From the NCBI GenBank assembly GCA_910575035.1, contig CAJTDL010000038.1:1-38258 (forward strand): a stretch of DNA of 38,258 nt. The letters run 5' to 3'. Below are positions 8,523 to 17,268 of the stretch, piece after piece. The notes below the pieces were generated by a model. It searched no databases. It was given only the letters and a program-made list of their open reading frames with translations, and was not told where the DNA came from. A program made the translations under genes and the position numbers. This DNA comes from Lachnospiraceae bacterium. Lineage in GTDB: Bacteria > Bacillota > Clostridia > Lachnospirales > Lachnospiraceae. Every line of letters begins with the position of its first letter. Within the stretch, counting starts at the first letter, position 1.

Positions 8523-10196
8523 ATGAAAATATTAAAGGCACATCTGGTAGAAATTATTATTACAGCATTATTTATCCTATGGAGCTATTTCTTCTATGCT
8601 GGCAGCACTGGAACGGCCATTGAGTTGGCGGGCATCCCCTACAACAACGATTGGTCCTGCATCAGCGGGGGAGGCCGTACGGATTATGACAGCCTTCCTG
8701 AAAATATCCGCATTTCCAAAGGTTCAGATGGGATTATATTGGCCAAGACCCTGGATGACACGATCAGCTACAATAATGCCATTGGCTTCTACTCCTCCCA
8801 CCAATTCATTACTGCGCTCCTGGACGGGGAGAAAATCTACCAGTTCCAGGCTCCGGAAGGAGCCAAAAGCAAAACTCCCGGAAACCGCTGGAATCTTATC
8901 CCGCTCCAAAAGGATTACGCCGGAAGGCAATTAGAAATACATATCCAAAATGCCTACCCTTCTGATAAAATGTGGATGCCAGATTTTATCCTGGGCATGA
9001 AATCCGATATCACAATAGGGCAAATCCAAGAAAAATTAATGGCTCTGGCCATCAGTATGGTACTGCTGATGATAGGCCTTATGCTGGGGCTTACCTGGTT
9101 CTCCATTGGGAAGAAAATGCACTTTTCCGAAGGCATCCAGTGGATGGGGCTGTTTTCTATCCAATTCTCCATCTGGTCCATCCTGGAGACTGGGATCCCC
9201 GCTATTATGTTTGGCAGGGAGGTTCTCTTTGGGCAGCTCACATGCATAAGCCTGAAGCTGATGCTGCTGCCAATCCTCTGCTTTATACAGGTATTTTTCC
9301 AAATGGAGGAGAACCATATCTTTAATTTGCTGGTGCGGCTTACCATTCTGGACTTTTCCATCAGCTTTGTGGGGCAGCTCTTTGGATGGTTCGACTATGC
9401 CCAAACAATGTGGGGTACCCACATCCTGTTCATTCTCACGGCCGCAGTTACCCTGTTCTACGGCGTACAGCTGCTCCTAAAAAAAGGCAGCAAGCTTCTG
9501 GCCGACAGGCAAAAGGCCATCCTGAACACCGCCGGCCTTCTCCTAGTCATCGGATGCATAATTGCGGATGCCTGGAATAATATCTTCCATTCCTTCCCAG
9601 ACGGAGCTGTTTTCTCCCGGTTTGGCTTCCTGGCCTTTATCCTGATCCAGGTATTCCACTTCCTAAAGGACTTTGCCAAGCTGATTGCAGCCGGCCAGGA
9701 GGTGGAGACCCTGCGGGAAGAAGCAGAAATGGACGGCCTGACTATGATGAAGAACCGACGGACCTTCGAAGTCGCCTTACAGCAGATCAAGCCTGAGCAA
9801 TATGCAAAGTACAGCTTTGTCCTCTTTGACTTGAATAACTTAAAAAAAATGAATGACACCTATGGGCATGGGATGGGGGACTGCTATATCATTACCGCCA
9901 GCGAGATCATGCAGGATATTTTTGGGGAATTTGGGGAGATCTACCGCACTGGCGGGGATGAGTTCTGCCTGGTTTCAGACTGCCTCACCCGAGAGGCTTA
10001 TGAAGACCATGAAAAACGCATGAGTGACTGGATCGAGCACCTGCAGGGATCCCAAGTAAAGGATTTTATGCAGATTGCCTCCGGATATGCCGCTTTTAAT
10101 AAGAGCAAAGACGTGAACCTGCAGGACACCATAGAGCGGGCGGATGGAAAAATGTACCAAAAGAAAAAAGAACAGAAACAAGAACGCAATGCCTGA
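8523..10196 (+). CDS. membrane diguanylate cyclase (GGDEF)
   Basis: Makes cyclic di-GMP from two GTP. The 557-residue protein has an N-terminal membrane segment (about 5-25), an extracytoplasmic domain to about residue 190 with a beta-rich pattern, a block of about seven hydrophobic helices (about 190-400), a short coiled linker (GQEVETLREEAEMDG) and a C-terminal GGDEF domain with intact GGDEF at residues 477-481. The layout resembles 7TMR-DISM sensors. The upstream inhibitory RxxD site is absent, so product inhibition through that site is unlikely. The start is uncertain: ATG 8523 begins just before the first membrane helix; ATG 8499 and GTG 8427 are in frame, and none has a good ribosome site. 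It is followed by an HD-GYP phosphodiesterase gene. Confidence 0.88.
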   Translation: MKILKAHLVEIIITALFILWSYFFYAGSTGTAIELAGIPYNNDWSCISGGGRTDYDSLPENIRISKGSDGIILAKTLDDTISYNNAIGFYSSHQFITALLDGEKIYQFQAPEGAKSKTPGNRWNLIPLQKDYAGRQLEIHIQNAYPSDKMWMPDFILGMKSDITIGQIQEKLMALAISMVLLMIGLMLGLTWFSIGKKMHFSEGIQWMGLFSIQFSIWSILETGIPAIMFGREVLFGQLTCISLKLMLLPILCFIQVFFQMEENHIFNLLVRLTILDFSISFVGQLFGWFDYAQTMWGTHILFILTAAVTLFYGVQLLLKKGSKLLADRQKAILNTAGLLLVIGCIIADAWNNIFHSFPDGAVFSRFGFLAFILIQVFHFLKDFAKLIAAGQEVETLREEAEMDGLTMMKNRRTFEVALQQIKPEQYAKYSFVLFDLNNLKKMNDTYGHGMGDCYIITASEIMQDIFGEFGEIYRTGGDEFCLVSDCLTREAYEDHEKRMSDWIEHLQGSQVKDFMQIASGYAAFNKSKDVNLQDTIERADGKMYQKKKEQKQERNA

Positions 10197-10285
10197 TGCA
10201 GCGGGCACGCATGTCCGCTTGGCTTATTGCCTGCAATTATAAATATATAAACAGAATACGCAATCTATTTAGGAGGTGCTGATAC

Positions 10286-11317
10286 ATGCGATATATAGCG
10301 ACAGCAAAACTAGAAAAGGAAATGGTCTTAGGGCTGGATATCTATCATGGCGACGGGAGCCTGCTATTCCCAAAAGGCACAGTGCTGGTTTATGGGGATA
10401 TCCAAAAACTGCAAAGCCTTGGGTGCCAAGGCATTTACCTGGAAGACAGCTGGGGCAAAGGCGTGGCAATGCCCATGGCTCTCTCAGAAGAACTAAGGCA
10501 AAAGTCCCTGGAAATCATCTATGGGCTGTTTCAGGATGAGCAGCTGCCAAATCTTTCCCAGGCGGACATCCAGGGACTGGCAGAGGAACTGGTCCAGGAA
10601 CTGATAAGCCACAAAGGCTCGCTTTACAATATGCGAGATGTGAAGCTTTACGATGATTATACTTATTTCCATTCCCTGAATGTGGCTGTGCTTTCTGTGA
10701 TCCTGGGGATTCCATGGGGCCTGGGGAAGGAAGAATTGGTGGAACTGGCGCTGGCTGCGTTTCTGCATGATATCGGGAAACGCTACGTGGAACCAGAAGT
10801 ACTAAGCGCAAAGCGCTTGCTGACAGATGAAGAACGTGTCCTGATCGTACAGCACCCCAAATTAGGTTATGAATTTTTGCGGAAGCATTTTGCTTTTTCC
10901 GAAAAAATATGCCTGAATGTGCTGGAACACCATGAATGGTATAATGGATGCGGATACCCCTTACGCAAGTCTGGCGGTGAAATCCCCCTTTATGCCAGAA
11001 TCATCAAGCTGGCTGATGTATACGATGCCATGACCTCTAAGCTCCCATACCATGAGCCGCTTCTACCGTCTGAAGCAGCGGAATATATTGTTGAAAATGC
11101 CGGGACGGAATTTGACCCGGAGCTTGTAGATATTTTCCAAAAGAAGGTGGCGCTTTATCCCGCTGGATGTGAGGTGCTCCTGTCTGATGGGCGGTCAGCG
11201 ATTGTAATGGAAAATTGCGAAAATGCCATGCTGACCCCACGGGTAAAAGCCATGCCCTCTGGCGAGCTTTTGGATCTGCGCACAGATCAGGCTAATGGGT
11301 TAGTGATATTGGAATAG
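10286..11317 (+). CDS. HD-GYP cyclic di-GMP phosphodiesterase
   Basis: A 343-residue protein without membrane segments. An N-terminal region of about 120 residues, similar in style to the DUF3391-type front domains, precedes the HD-GYP domain. The metal-binding HD pair is in FLHDIGK (H161, D162), and the signature HHEWYNGCGYP (residues 215-225) keeps every key position of HHExxNGxGYP, so activity toward c-di-GMP (to pGpG or GMP) is expected. The tail after residue 280 (VLLSDGRSAIVMENCENAML) resembles the small barrel often found behind HD-GYP domains. AGGAGGTG precedes the ATG. It lies 89 nt behind the diguanylate cyclase, so the pair sets opposite signals for the same messenger. Confidence 0.92.
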   Translation: MRYIATAKLEKEMVLGLDIYHGDGSLLFPKGTVLVYGDIQKLQSLGCQGIYLEDSWGKGVAMPMALSEELRQKSLEIIYGLFQDEQLPNLSQADIQGLAEELVQELISHKGSLYNMRDVKLYDDYTYFHSLNVAVLSVILGIPWGLGKEELVELALAAFLHDIGKRYVEPEVLSAKRLLTDEERVLIVQHPKLGYEFLRKHFAFSEKICLNVLEHHEWYNGCGYPLRKSGGEIPLYARIIKLADVYDAMTSKLPYHEPLLPSEAAEYIVENAGTEFDPELVDIFQKKVALYPAGCEVLLSDGRSAIVMENCENAMLTPRVKAMPSGELLDLRTDQANGLVILE

Positions 11318-11392
11318 AAGCAGGCAAGCAACAAACACGGAATCGTTACCAGGGCATTTGCACAGGAAATAGAAAAGGCAGGATTTGACAGC

Positions 11393-11956
11393 ATGGCGGC
11401 GCAGAAAGAAAATGTGGATCTGCTGCTGGCAGAAGGTTTTAAGGAATTAGCTTGCCAGCAGCCTATTGAAAAGATTACGATCAAGGCAATCACGGATAAG
11501 GCAGGGGTAATACGGCCTACTTTTTATAATCATTTTCAGGATAAATATGAACTTTTGGAATGGATCGTCCGGGTACAGGTTTTAGAACCTGCCAAGCCCT
11601 TGATTTTTGCAGGAATGGTGGATGAAGCGTTGGTTTTAATTTTTACTACAGTACTGAAGGAAAAAACATTTTACGAAAAGGCAATTCGTCTGGAAGGCCA
11701 GAATTCCTTTGAGGGCACTGTCAAAAAATGTATTGAAGATGTGCTGTTGGAAGTAATTCATTCCAAAAAACAAAATCGGAAAAAAGCGCATCCGTGGCTG
11801 ACAGCAGAGCATGTATCGCAGTATTATGCGCAGTCTATGTGCTTTGTGGTAGTGAACTGGATCAAAAGCGGGATGGCAGTGGAGCCAAAAGAAATTACAG
11901 GGATTTATAATTACATGATCACGCGGTCTATGAGCCAGGTAATAGAGGAATTGTAA
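11393..11956 (+). CDS. TetR/AcrR family transcriptional regulator
   Basis: A 187-residue protein with an N-terminal helix-turn-helix of TetR type: FKELACQQPIEKITIKAITDK leads into AGVIRPTFYNHFQDKYELLEWI, where the recognition helix TFYNHF is typical. The C-terminal ligand domain resembles the DhaS/TetR_C_8 class, inferred from helix pattern only. A purine-rich AGGCAGGA lies upstream of the ATG. Two palindromes and a terminator follow the gene, and the next gene is an MMPL exporter, so it probably controls that exporter, most likely as a repressor released by a substrate. Confidence 0.87.
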   Translation: MAAQKENVDLLLAEGFKELACQQPIEKITIKAITDKAGVIRPTFYNHFQDKYELLEWIVRVQVLEPAKPLIFAGMVDEALVLIFTTVLKEKTFYEKAIRLEGQNSFEGTVKKCIEDVLLEVIHSKKQNRKKAHPWLTAEHVSQYYAQSMCFVVVNWIKSGMAVEPKEITGIYNYMITRSMSQVIEEL

Positions 11957-11987
11957 GGGCCATTGGCATTCCAGGCGTTGCTGGAGT

Positions 11988-12016
11988 AATTGTAATTGGG
12001 CGTTTCGATTACAATT
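11988..12016. promoter_or_regulatory. inverted repeat AATTGTAAT-N11-ATTACAATT
   Basis: Perfect 9-bp arms (11988-11996 and 12008-12016) separated by 11 nt, 32 nt behind the TetR stop. It has no T tract, so it is more likely a protein site or RNA fold than a terminator. It is a candidate site for the TetR protein encoded just upstream. Confidence 0.4.
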
Positions 12017-12035
12017 TCAGGGGGATGTCGGATTA

Positions 12036-12065
12036 AAATATACAAATTTAGAAAAATGTATATTT
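12036..12065. promoter_or_regulatory. palindrome AAATATACA-N12-TGTATATTT, candidate operator
   Basis: Perfect 9-bp arms at 12036-12044 and 12057-12065 in AT-rich DNA between the TetR gene and the MMPL transporter. Length and symmetry suit a dimeric regulator. No good promoter hexamers could be assigned nearby. Confidence 0.42.
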
Positions 12066-12081
12066 AAGGGATACAAACAAA

Positions 12082-12117
12082 AAAGATTGAATCTTTTCTT
12101 ATTCAATCTTTTTTTTT
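12082..12117 (+). terminator. intrinsic terminator between tetR and the MMPL gene
   Basis: Perfect 11-bp stem AAAGATTGAAT/ATTCAATCTTT with an 8-nt loop, followed by seven T residues (12111-12117). It would end the tetR transcript. If the exporter promoter lies upstream of it, the hairpin would act as an attenuator instead. Confidence 0.8.
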
Positions 12118-12161
12118 ATACTCTTTTTCAGAAAAGATAAGAAAAGGAGCGAAAAGATGAT

Positions 12162-14273
12162 ATGAGTAAATTTGGGAAAGGCGTTGTAAAGATGCGGGTT
12201 ATAATCTTTATCTTTAGCCTGCTGTTGTTGGTTCCCTCGGTGCTGGGGATTTTGAATACCAGGATTAATTATGATATCCTGTCTTATCTGCCAAAGGATA
12301 TTGAGACAATGGAAGGGCAGGATATATTGATTGATGAGTTTGGGACAGGGGCGTTTTCCATTTGTGTAGTGGAGGGGATGGAAAACCGGGAAGTCTCGGA
12401 TTTGCGGAAGCAAATTGAAGATGTGGACCATGTGAAGACAGTCCTCTGGTATGACTCCATTGCGGATCTGTCTATGCCAATGGAAATACTTCCAGATGAT
12501 GTACAGGATAAATTTACAAAAGGGGACTGCACAATGATGGCCATCCTGTTTGACTCCTCCATGTCCTCAGACGAAACCATGGAGGCAGTGGCACAGATCC
12601 GTACATTAGCGGAGCATCGGTGCTTTGTCAGCGGGATGTCAGCTGTAGTCACGGATATTAAGGACATTTGCAATGAAGAAATGATGGCTTATGTGGCCAT
12701 CGCAGGAGCGTTATCCTGTGTGGTGCTGGCTTTGACCATGGATTCTTTTTTGGCGCCAGTGTTCTTTTTGATAAGCATTGGGATGGCAATTCTTTATAAC
12801 CTGGGAAGCAATATATTTTCAGGGGAAATCTGCTATATTACACAGGCATTGGCTGCTGTTTTACAGTTGGGCGTGACTATGGATTATTCCATTTTCCTGT
12901 GGCACAGCTACGAAGAAAATCAGGAAAGGTTCCCAGATGATAAGAAACAGGCTATGGCGCATGCCATCTCGAATACCCTGGGATCCGTGCTGAGCAGCTC
13001 CACCACAACGGTAGCAGGGTTTGTGGCTCTTTGCTTTATGACATTTACTTTAGGTTTGGATTTGGGAATTGTGATGGCAAAAGGCGTTTTAATCGGCGTA
13101 GCCTGCTGCGTTACAGTGCTGCCTTCCATGCTGCTGATTTTCGACAAGCCCATCTCTAAGACAAAGCACCGCCCAATCATACCTGATTTTGGAAAAATGG
13201 CTCCCTTTATTGTCAAGCATTATAAGGTATTTGTGGCTGTTTTCCTAGTTATCTTGGGGCCTGCAGTGTATGGGTACACACATACGGATGTATATTACGA
13301 CCTGGCTGGGACTTTGCCCGAAGATCTGCCCAGTGTACAGGCAAACCATAAGCTGGATGAAACATTCCAGATGAATACCACCCACATCCTCTTACTGGAC
13401 AGCAGCCTGACCCCTAAAGAGGTACGGAATATGACAGAAGAAATGGAGCAGGTGGACGGGATTTCTTCTATTATAGGGCTGGAATCTGTGGTGGGGGCAA
13501 CCGTCCCGCTGGAAATGATTCCAGATAATATCAAAGAGAAGTTGATGAATGAGAATTATCAGATGATGATGATCAGCTCAGAATATAAAATTGCTTCGGA
13601 TGAAGTAAATAAGCAAATCTCCTCTTTGAACCGTATCCTGAAAAAATATGACTCCAGCGGAATGCTGATTGGGGAAGCGCCTTGCACAAAAGATTTGATT
13701 ACCATTACAGATAAAGACTTTAAGGTAGTAAGCGTTGTTTCTATTATTGCAGTATTTTTAATTATTTTGCTGACGTTCCAGTCTGTTACGGTTCCAATTA
13801 TTCTGGTATCTGTAATTGAATTTGCAATATTTATCAACATGGGGCTTCCCGCGTATACGGGGACGGTACTTCCGTTTATCGCCTCTGTGGTTATTGGGAC
13901 AATTCAGTTAGGGGCGACTGTTGATTATGCGATTTTGATGACCACACGTTATCGGAAAGAAAGGCAAAGAGGGGCAGATAAGCAGGAAGCGATTACGATT
14001 GCTTTGAATACGTCTATTTCTTCAATTATTGGGAGTGCATTGAGTTTCTTTGCGGCTACGGTAGGGGTGGCGTTTTATTCCAGGATTGATATGATTGGGG
14101 CGTTGTGTACGTTGATGTCACGGGGGGCGATTATCAGTATGTTTGTGGCAATCTTTATTCTGCCGGCAATGTTTGTGGTGTTTGACAGGGTAATCTGTGC
14201 TACCAGCAGGCATTTTGGGCCGGCAAAGGAGAAAAAGGGGAAAGAAAACAGGGGATACTTGCATTTGAATTAA
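12162..14273 (+). CDS. MMPL/RND-family membrane transporter
   Basis: A 703-residue protein built of two similar halves, each with one helix, an extracellular domain of about 120-150 residues and a block of five helices. The first helix is VIIFIFSLLLLVPSVLGIL and the first domain begins NYDILSYLPKD; the second half begins FVAVFLVILGPAVYGY with the matching YYDLAGTLPEDLP. Conserved MMPL features are the polar pairs in transmembrane segments, LGVTMDYSIFL and LGATVDYAILM, which supply the proton-relay aspartates. Length is usual for Gram-positive MMPL proteins. It is followed by a large heptad-repeat protein and preceded by a TetR gene. The substrate (lipid, polymer or drug) cannot be told. Confidence 0.9.
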   Translation: MSKFGKGVVKMRVIIFIFSLLLLVPSVLGILNTRINYDILSYLPKDIETMEGQDILIDEFGTGAFSICVVEGMENREVSDLRKQIEDVDHVKTVLWYDSIADLSMPMEILPDDVQDKFTKGDCTMMAILFDSSMSSDETMEAVAQIRTLAEHRCFVSGMSAVVTDIKDICNEEMMAYVAIAGALSCVVLALTMDSFLAPVFFLISIGMAILYNLGSNIFSGEICYITQALAAVLQLGVTMDYSIFLWHSYEENQERFPDDKKQAMAHAISNTLGSVLSSSTTTVAGFVALCFMTFTLGLDLGIVMAKGVLIGVACCVTVLPSMLLIFDKPISKTKHRPIIPDFGKMAPFIVKHYKVFVAVFLVILGPAVYGYTHTDVYYDLAGTLPEDLPSVQANHKLDETFQMNTTHILLLDSSLTPKEVRNMTEEMEQVDGISSIIGLESVVGATVPLEMIPDNIKEKLMNENYQMMMISSEYKIASDEVNKQISSLNRILKKYDSSGMLIGEAPCTKDLITITDKDFKVVSVVSIIAVFLIILLTFQSVTVPIILVSVIEFAIFINMGLPAYTGTVLPFIASVVIGTIQLGATVDYAILMTTRYRKERQRGADKQEAITIALNTSISSIIGSALSFFAATVGVAFYSRIDMIGALCTLMSRGAIISMFVAIFILPAMFVVFDRVICATSRHFGPAKEKKGKENRGYLHLN

Positions 14274-14435
14274 GGGGAAGCAGAGGCCGCCTGGGCGGAC
14301 AGCCAAAGCAGGCTTTAACCTTAGATAGGATTAAGAATTTCAATACATTTAGCATTTGATATTTAGCATTTTAAATTCAACATTATCAAGTGAGCAATAA
14401 CGATTCATTACAGATATAAATCAGGAGGTCATAAC

Positions 14436-17126
14436 ATGAAACATTTAGAGTTAAAAAAAGCATTCAAAAATAAGTACATGATCCGTGTGGCAGCAGGGGC
14501 TGTTACTATTGCAGTATTAGGAACCAGCGCTGGCTTAAGCACTTATATGGTGCAGGCAGAGCGAAACAGCGTGGCAGCGGCAGGGGAAAGCAGCAGCAAT
14601 TCCACCGAAGCCACAGCAAAAGAAGATACGGCAAACACCACCATAGAAAATGCAGAAAACAATGGGATAGAAGGAGGCGGCAATGTTGGCACAGATACAG
14701 GCAAAAATGAAAATGGAAAACAAGACAATAAGCACAGCAGCGGTCAGACGGACAGCCAGAACAAAGCTGCAGATACAGATATTGAAAAGTATGACGAAAA
14801 CAGCCTGCAAAAAGCTTTGTCCTCCCATGAAAAAGACGAGGACGCCGGAAAGGAAGAGACAGTATATATTGTTGCAGCTCCCGACGGAAGCGCCAAAAAT
14901 GTAATTGTCAGTGAGTGGCTGAAAAATGACGGAAGCTCTTCCAGCATCACGGATGCTTCCGATTTAAAAGATATTCAGAATGTAAAAGGGGATGAAGCAT
15001 TCAGCCAGAATGGGGAGAATATTACCTGGCAGGCAAATGGGAAGGACATTTATTACCAGGGAACCACAGATCGGGAGCTGCCTGTGACGGAAAGCGTCAG
15101 CTATTATCTGGATGGCAAAAAAATGGCTCCAGAGGATATGGCGGGAAAAAGCGGGAATATAAAGATCCGGTTTGACTATGAGAACCATGAAACATCCACC
15201 CAGGTGGTAGACGGGGAAAAACATGACGTGTATGTGCCTTTTACCGTTTTGACCGGAATGGTATTGCCAGAGGATTATACAAATGTAAAGGTCACCAATG
15301 GGAAAGTGATTTCTGATGGGAATAAGAAAATGGTTGTGGGGTTTGCAATGCCTGGGCTGAAGGAGAGCCTGGAAGTGAAAGACAGTGACCTGGATATGGA
15401 TATGGAAATTCCTGACTATGTGGAAGTCAGTGCAGATGTGGAAAATTTCTCTTTGGAGATGACCATGTCGGTTGTGGTGAATGATCTGTTGAGCCAGGCC
15501 AGCTTGAATGATGCTTTTGACCTTACGGATTTGGAAGAGGACATGGATACGTTGTCAGATGCTTCAAAAGAGCTGGTGGATGGAAGCAGTGACTTGTCAG
15601 ATGGGATGGGCACCTTAAAGGACAGCATGAAAGAATTTTCGGATGGAGTGAATACCCTGAGGGATGGGATCATCAGCTATACCAATGGCGCTTCCCAGCT
15701 GGGAAATGGAATTAATACCCTGGCGGGATCCTCTGGGGTGCTGATGGATGGAGTCTCCACCTTAAACAGCAGCGCGGCCACACTAAACCAAGGGATTGCA
15801 GAGCTTGACAAGACATTGAAGGCAGATATGTCTAAGCAGGAGCGGCAGGATCTGCTCAAACAGGCAGACAATGCCATTGAGCAGACCTTCAATGACAAAA
15901 AGAGCGGCAGCGCAGCCATTCAAAACCAGGCATCCTCTGTGTTCTATGACAGCCTGGCAAATGACAAAAAAGCAAAATCCCAGGTACAGGCAGGGATTGG
16001 GACTTATACAGAAAACGTGCTGAACTCCGTACTGCAAACCGCATTTTCCACTGTAGCTGCGGATACAGCAAAAAAAGACCAGATGGCACAGTATAAACCG
16101 CAAGTGGTGCAGGCCGTAACACAGCAGGTTGTGCAGGCTGTAACACAGCAAGTAACGGCAGGTGTTACGGTGGCAGCCTTACAGGAGCAAATTACCCAGG
16201 CAGCGGCGGCTATGCAGGAAAATGGCGCTGCTTTGGATGCAGAAACCATTGCGCAGATCTGTGCGGCTGTCAATGCGGCTGTCAATACAGAGGGCAGCCC
16301 GGCAAAACAGCAGATTGACGCTTTAATCGCCCAACAGGATATCAATGGGATGGTAGCCTCAAATGTGGATGCGCAGATGGCAGCTGTGGAAGCGCAGATT
16401 GACGCAGGCCTGAACTCCCCAGAAGGGCAGGCACAGATCCAGGCAACCGTAAATGGGATGGTATCCCAGGCAGTAGCCACAGCCATGGGCTCCGATACGC
16501 TTCAGGCAGGCATGAAGCAAACAGCTGCGCAGATTGTGGAAGGGATTGCGGCTGGCGCAAAGGATACCGTTGGAACAGCGGTCGCAGATGCAGCGAAAAC
16601 AGCCGCCAAAACGGCTGCGGAATCTTCCACCTTAACGGCTGTTTCTGGCACAAAGGCACAGATTTCAGAGGCGATCAATGCTGCAGATGCAGCAAGCGGC
16701 TACAGCCTGGTGACAGGGATGCAGGCATTGAGCGAGGGCACCAATACTATGAGCAATCATATGCCAGCACTATCTGACGGAATTTCACAATTAACCAATG
16801 GGGCCTCCACACTGGTTTCTAATAATGGGGAATTGACAGGCGGGGCTGGAAAGCTATCCAATGCTGCCACGCAGATTGGGGACGGCGTGGATGAGCTGGA
16901 AGACGGCTCCAAGCAGCTGATGGATGGCATGGCTCAGTTCGACGAAGACGGCATACAAAAGCTGACAGAGGCTTATAATGGGGATGTAAAATCTCTGCTT
17001 CAAAAGCTAGAGGCAGTAGAAAACGCTGGAGAATCCTACCAGACATTTACAAAGCTGGCAAAGGGCACCACAGGGTCTGTGAAATTTATCCTGCGCACCG
17101 AAAGCATCAAAGCACAGGAAGATTAA
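14436..17126 (+). CDS. membrane-anchored xxxLxxG heptad-repeat protein, MMPL partner
   Basis: An 896-residue protein with an N-terminal membrane segment at about 16-36, then a low-complexity Asn/Lys/Glu/Gly linker to about residue 120, a beta-rich domain (about 140-350, including ITWQANGKDIYYQGTTDREL), and two blocks of xxxLxxG heptads at about 368-458 (DGSSDLSDGMGTLKDSM) and 757-845 (SDGISQLTNGASTLVSN). Between the blocks is an Ala/Gln-rich helical stretch, probably a long coiled coil. Such heptads mark YhgE/Pip-like proteins, but those end in several membrane helices, and this one has none at its C terminus. The adjacent MMPL protein could supply the membrane part. CAGGAGGT precedes the ATG. 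A role as an external accessory arm of the exporter is inferred from context. Confidence 0.75.
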   Translation: MKHLELKKAFKNKYMIRVAAGAVTIAVLGTSAGLSTYMVQAERNSVAAAGESSSNSTEATAKEDTANTTIENAENNGIEGGGNVGTDTGKNENGKQDNKHSSGQTDSQNKAADTDIEKYDENSLQKALSSHEKDEDAGKEETVYIVAAPDGSAKNVIVSEWLKNDGSSSSITDASDLKDIQNVKGDEAFSQNGENITWQANGKDIYYQGTTDRELPVTESVSYYLDGKKMAPEDMAGKSGNIKIRFDYENHETSTQVVDGEKHDVYVPFTVLTGMVLPEDYTNVKVTNGKVISDGNKKMVVGFAMPGLKESLEVKDSDLDMDMEIPDYVEVSADVENFSLEMTMSVVVNDLLSQASLNDAFDLTDLEEDMDTLSDASKELVDGSSDLSDGMGTLKDSMKEFSDGVNTLRDGIISYTNGASQLGNGINTLAGSSGVLMDGVSTLNSSAATLNQGIAELDKTLKADMSKQERQDLLKQADNAIEQTFNDKKSGSAAIQNQASSVFYDSLANDKKAKSQVQAGIGTYTENVLNSVLQTAFSTVAADTAKKDQMAQYKPQVVQAVTQQVVQAVTQQVTAGVTVAALQEQITQAAAAMQENGAALDAETIAQICAAVNAAVNTEGSPAKQQIDALIAQQDINGMVASNVDAQMAAVEAQIDAGLNSPEGQAQIQATVNGMVSQAVATAMGSDTLQAGMKQTAAQIVEGIAAGAKDTVGTAVADAAKTAAKTAAESSTLTAVSGTKAQISEAINAADAASGYSLVTGMQALSEGTNTMSNHMPALSDGISQLTNGASTLVSNNGELTGGAGKLSNAATQIGDGVDELEDGSKQLMDGMAQFDEDGIQKLTEAYNGDVKSLLQKLEAVENAGESYQTFTKLAKGTTGSVKFILRTESIKAQED

Positions 17127-17209
17127 ATTAAGGAAGATTAAAACGCCAATATCCATGTGGACGCAGCCTTTTGGCTCATGCCTGCAGGTAAAAATCCAGC
17201 AGCTATTGG

Positions 17210-17256
17210 GAGCCAGCAGCTTCATTGTATAAAACAATAAAAGAAGCTGCTGGCTC
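17210..17256. repeat. long hairpin directly before the MntP-like gene
   Basis: A perfect 14-bp inverted repeat, GAGCCAGCAGCTTC (17210-17223) and its complement (17243-17256), encloses a 19-nt loop that itself contains ATTGT/ACAAT. There is no T tract. The right arm runs into GGGGG, the ribosome site of the next gene at 17269. It could be an mRNA 3'-end stabiliser of the upstream gene or a translation-control structure. Confidence 0.65.
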
Positions 17257-17268
17257 GGGGGTAAATAT

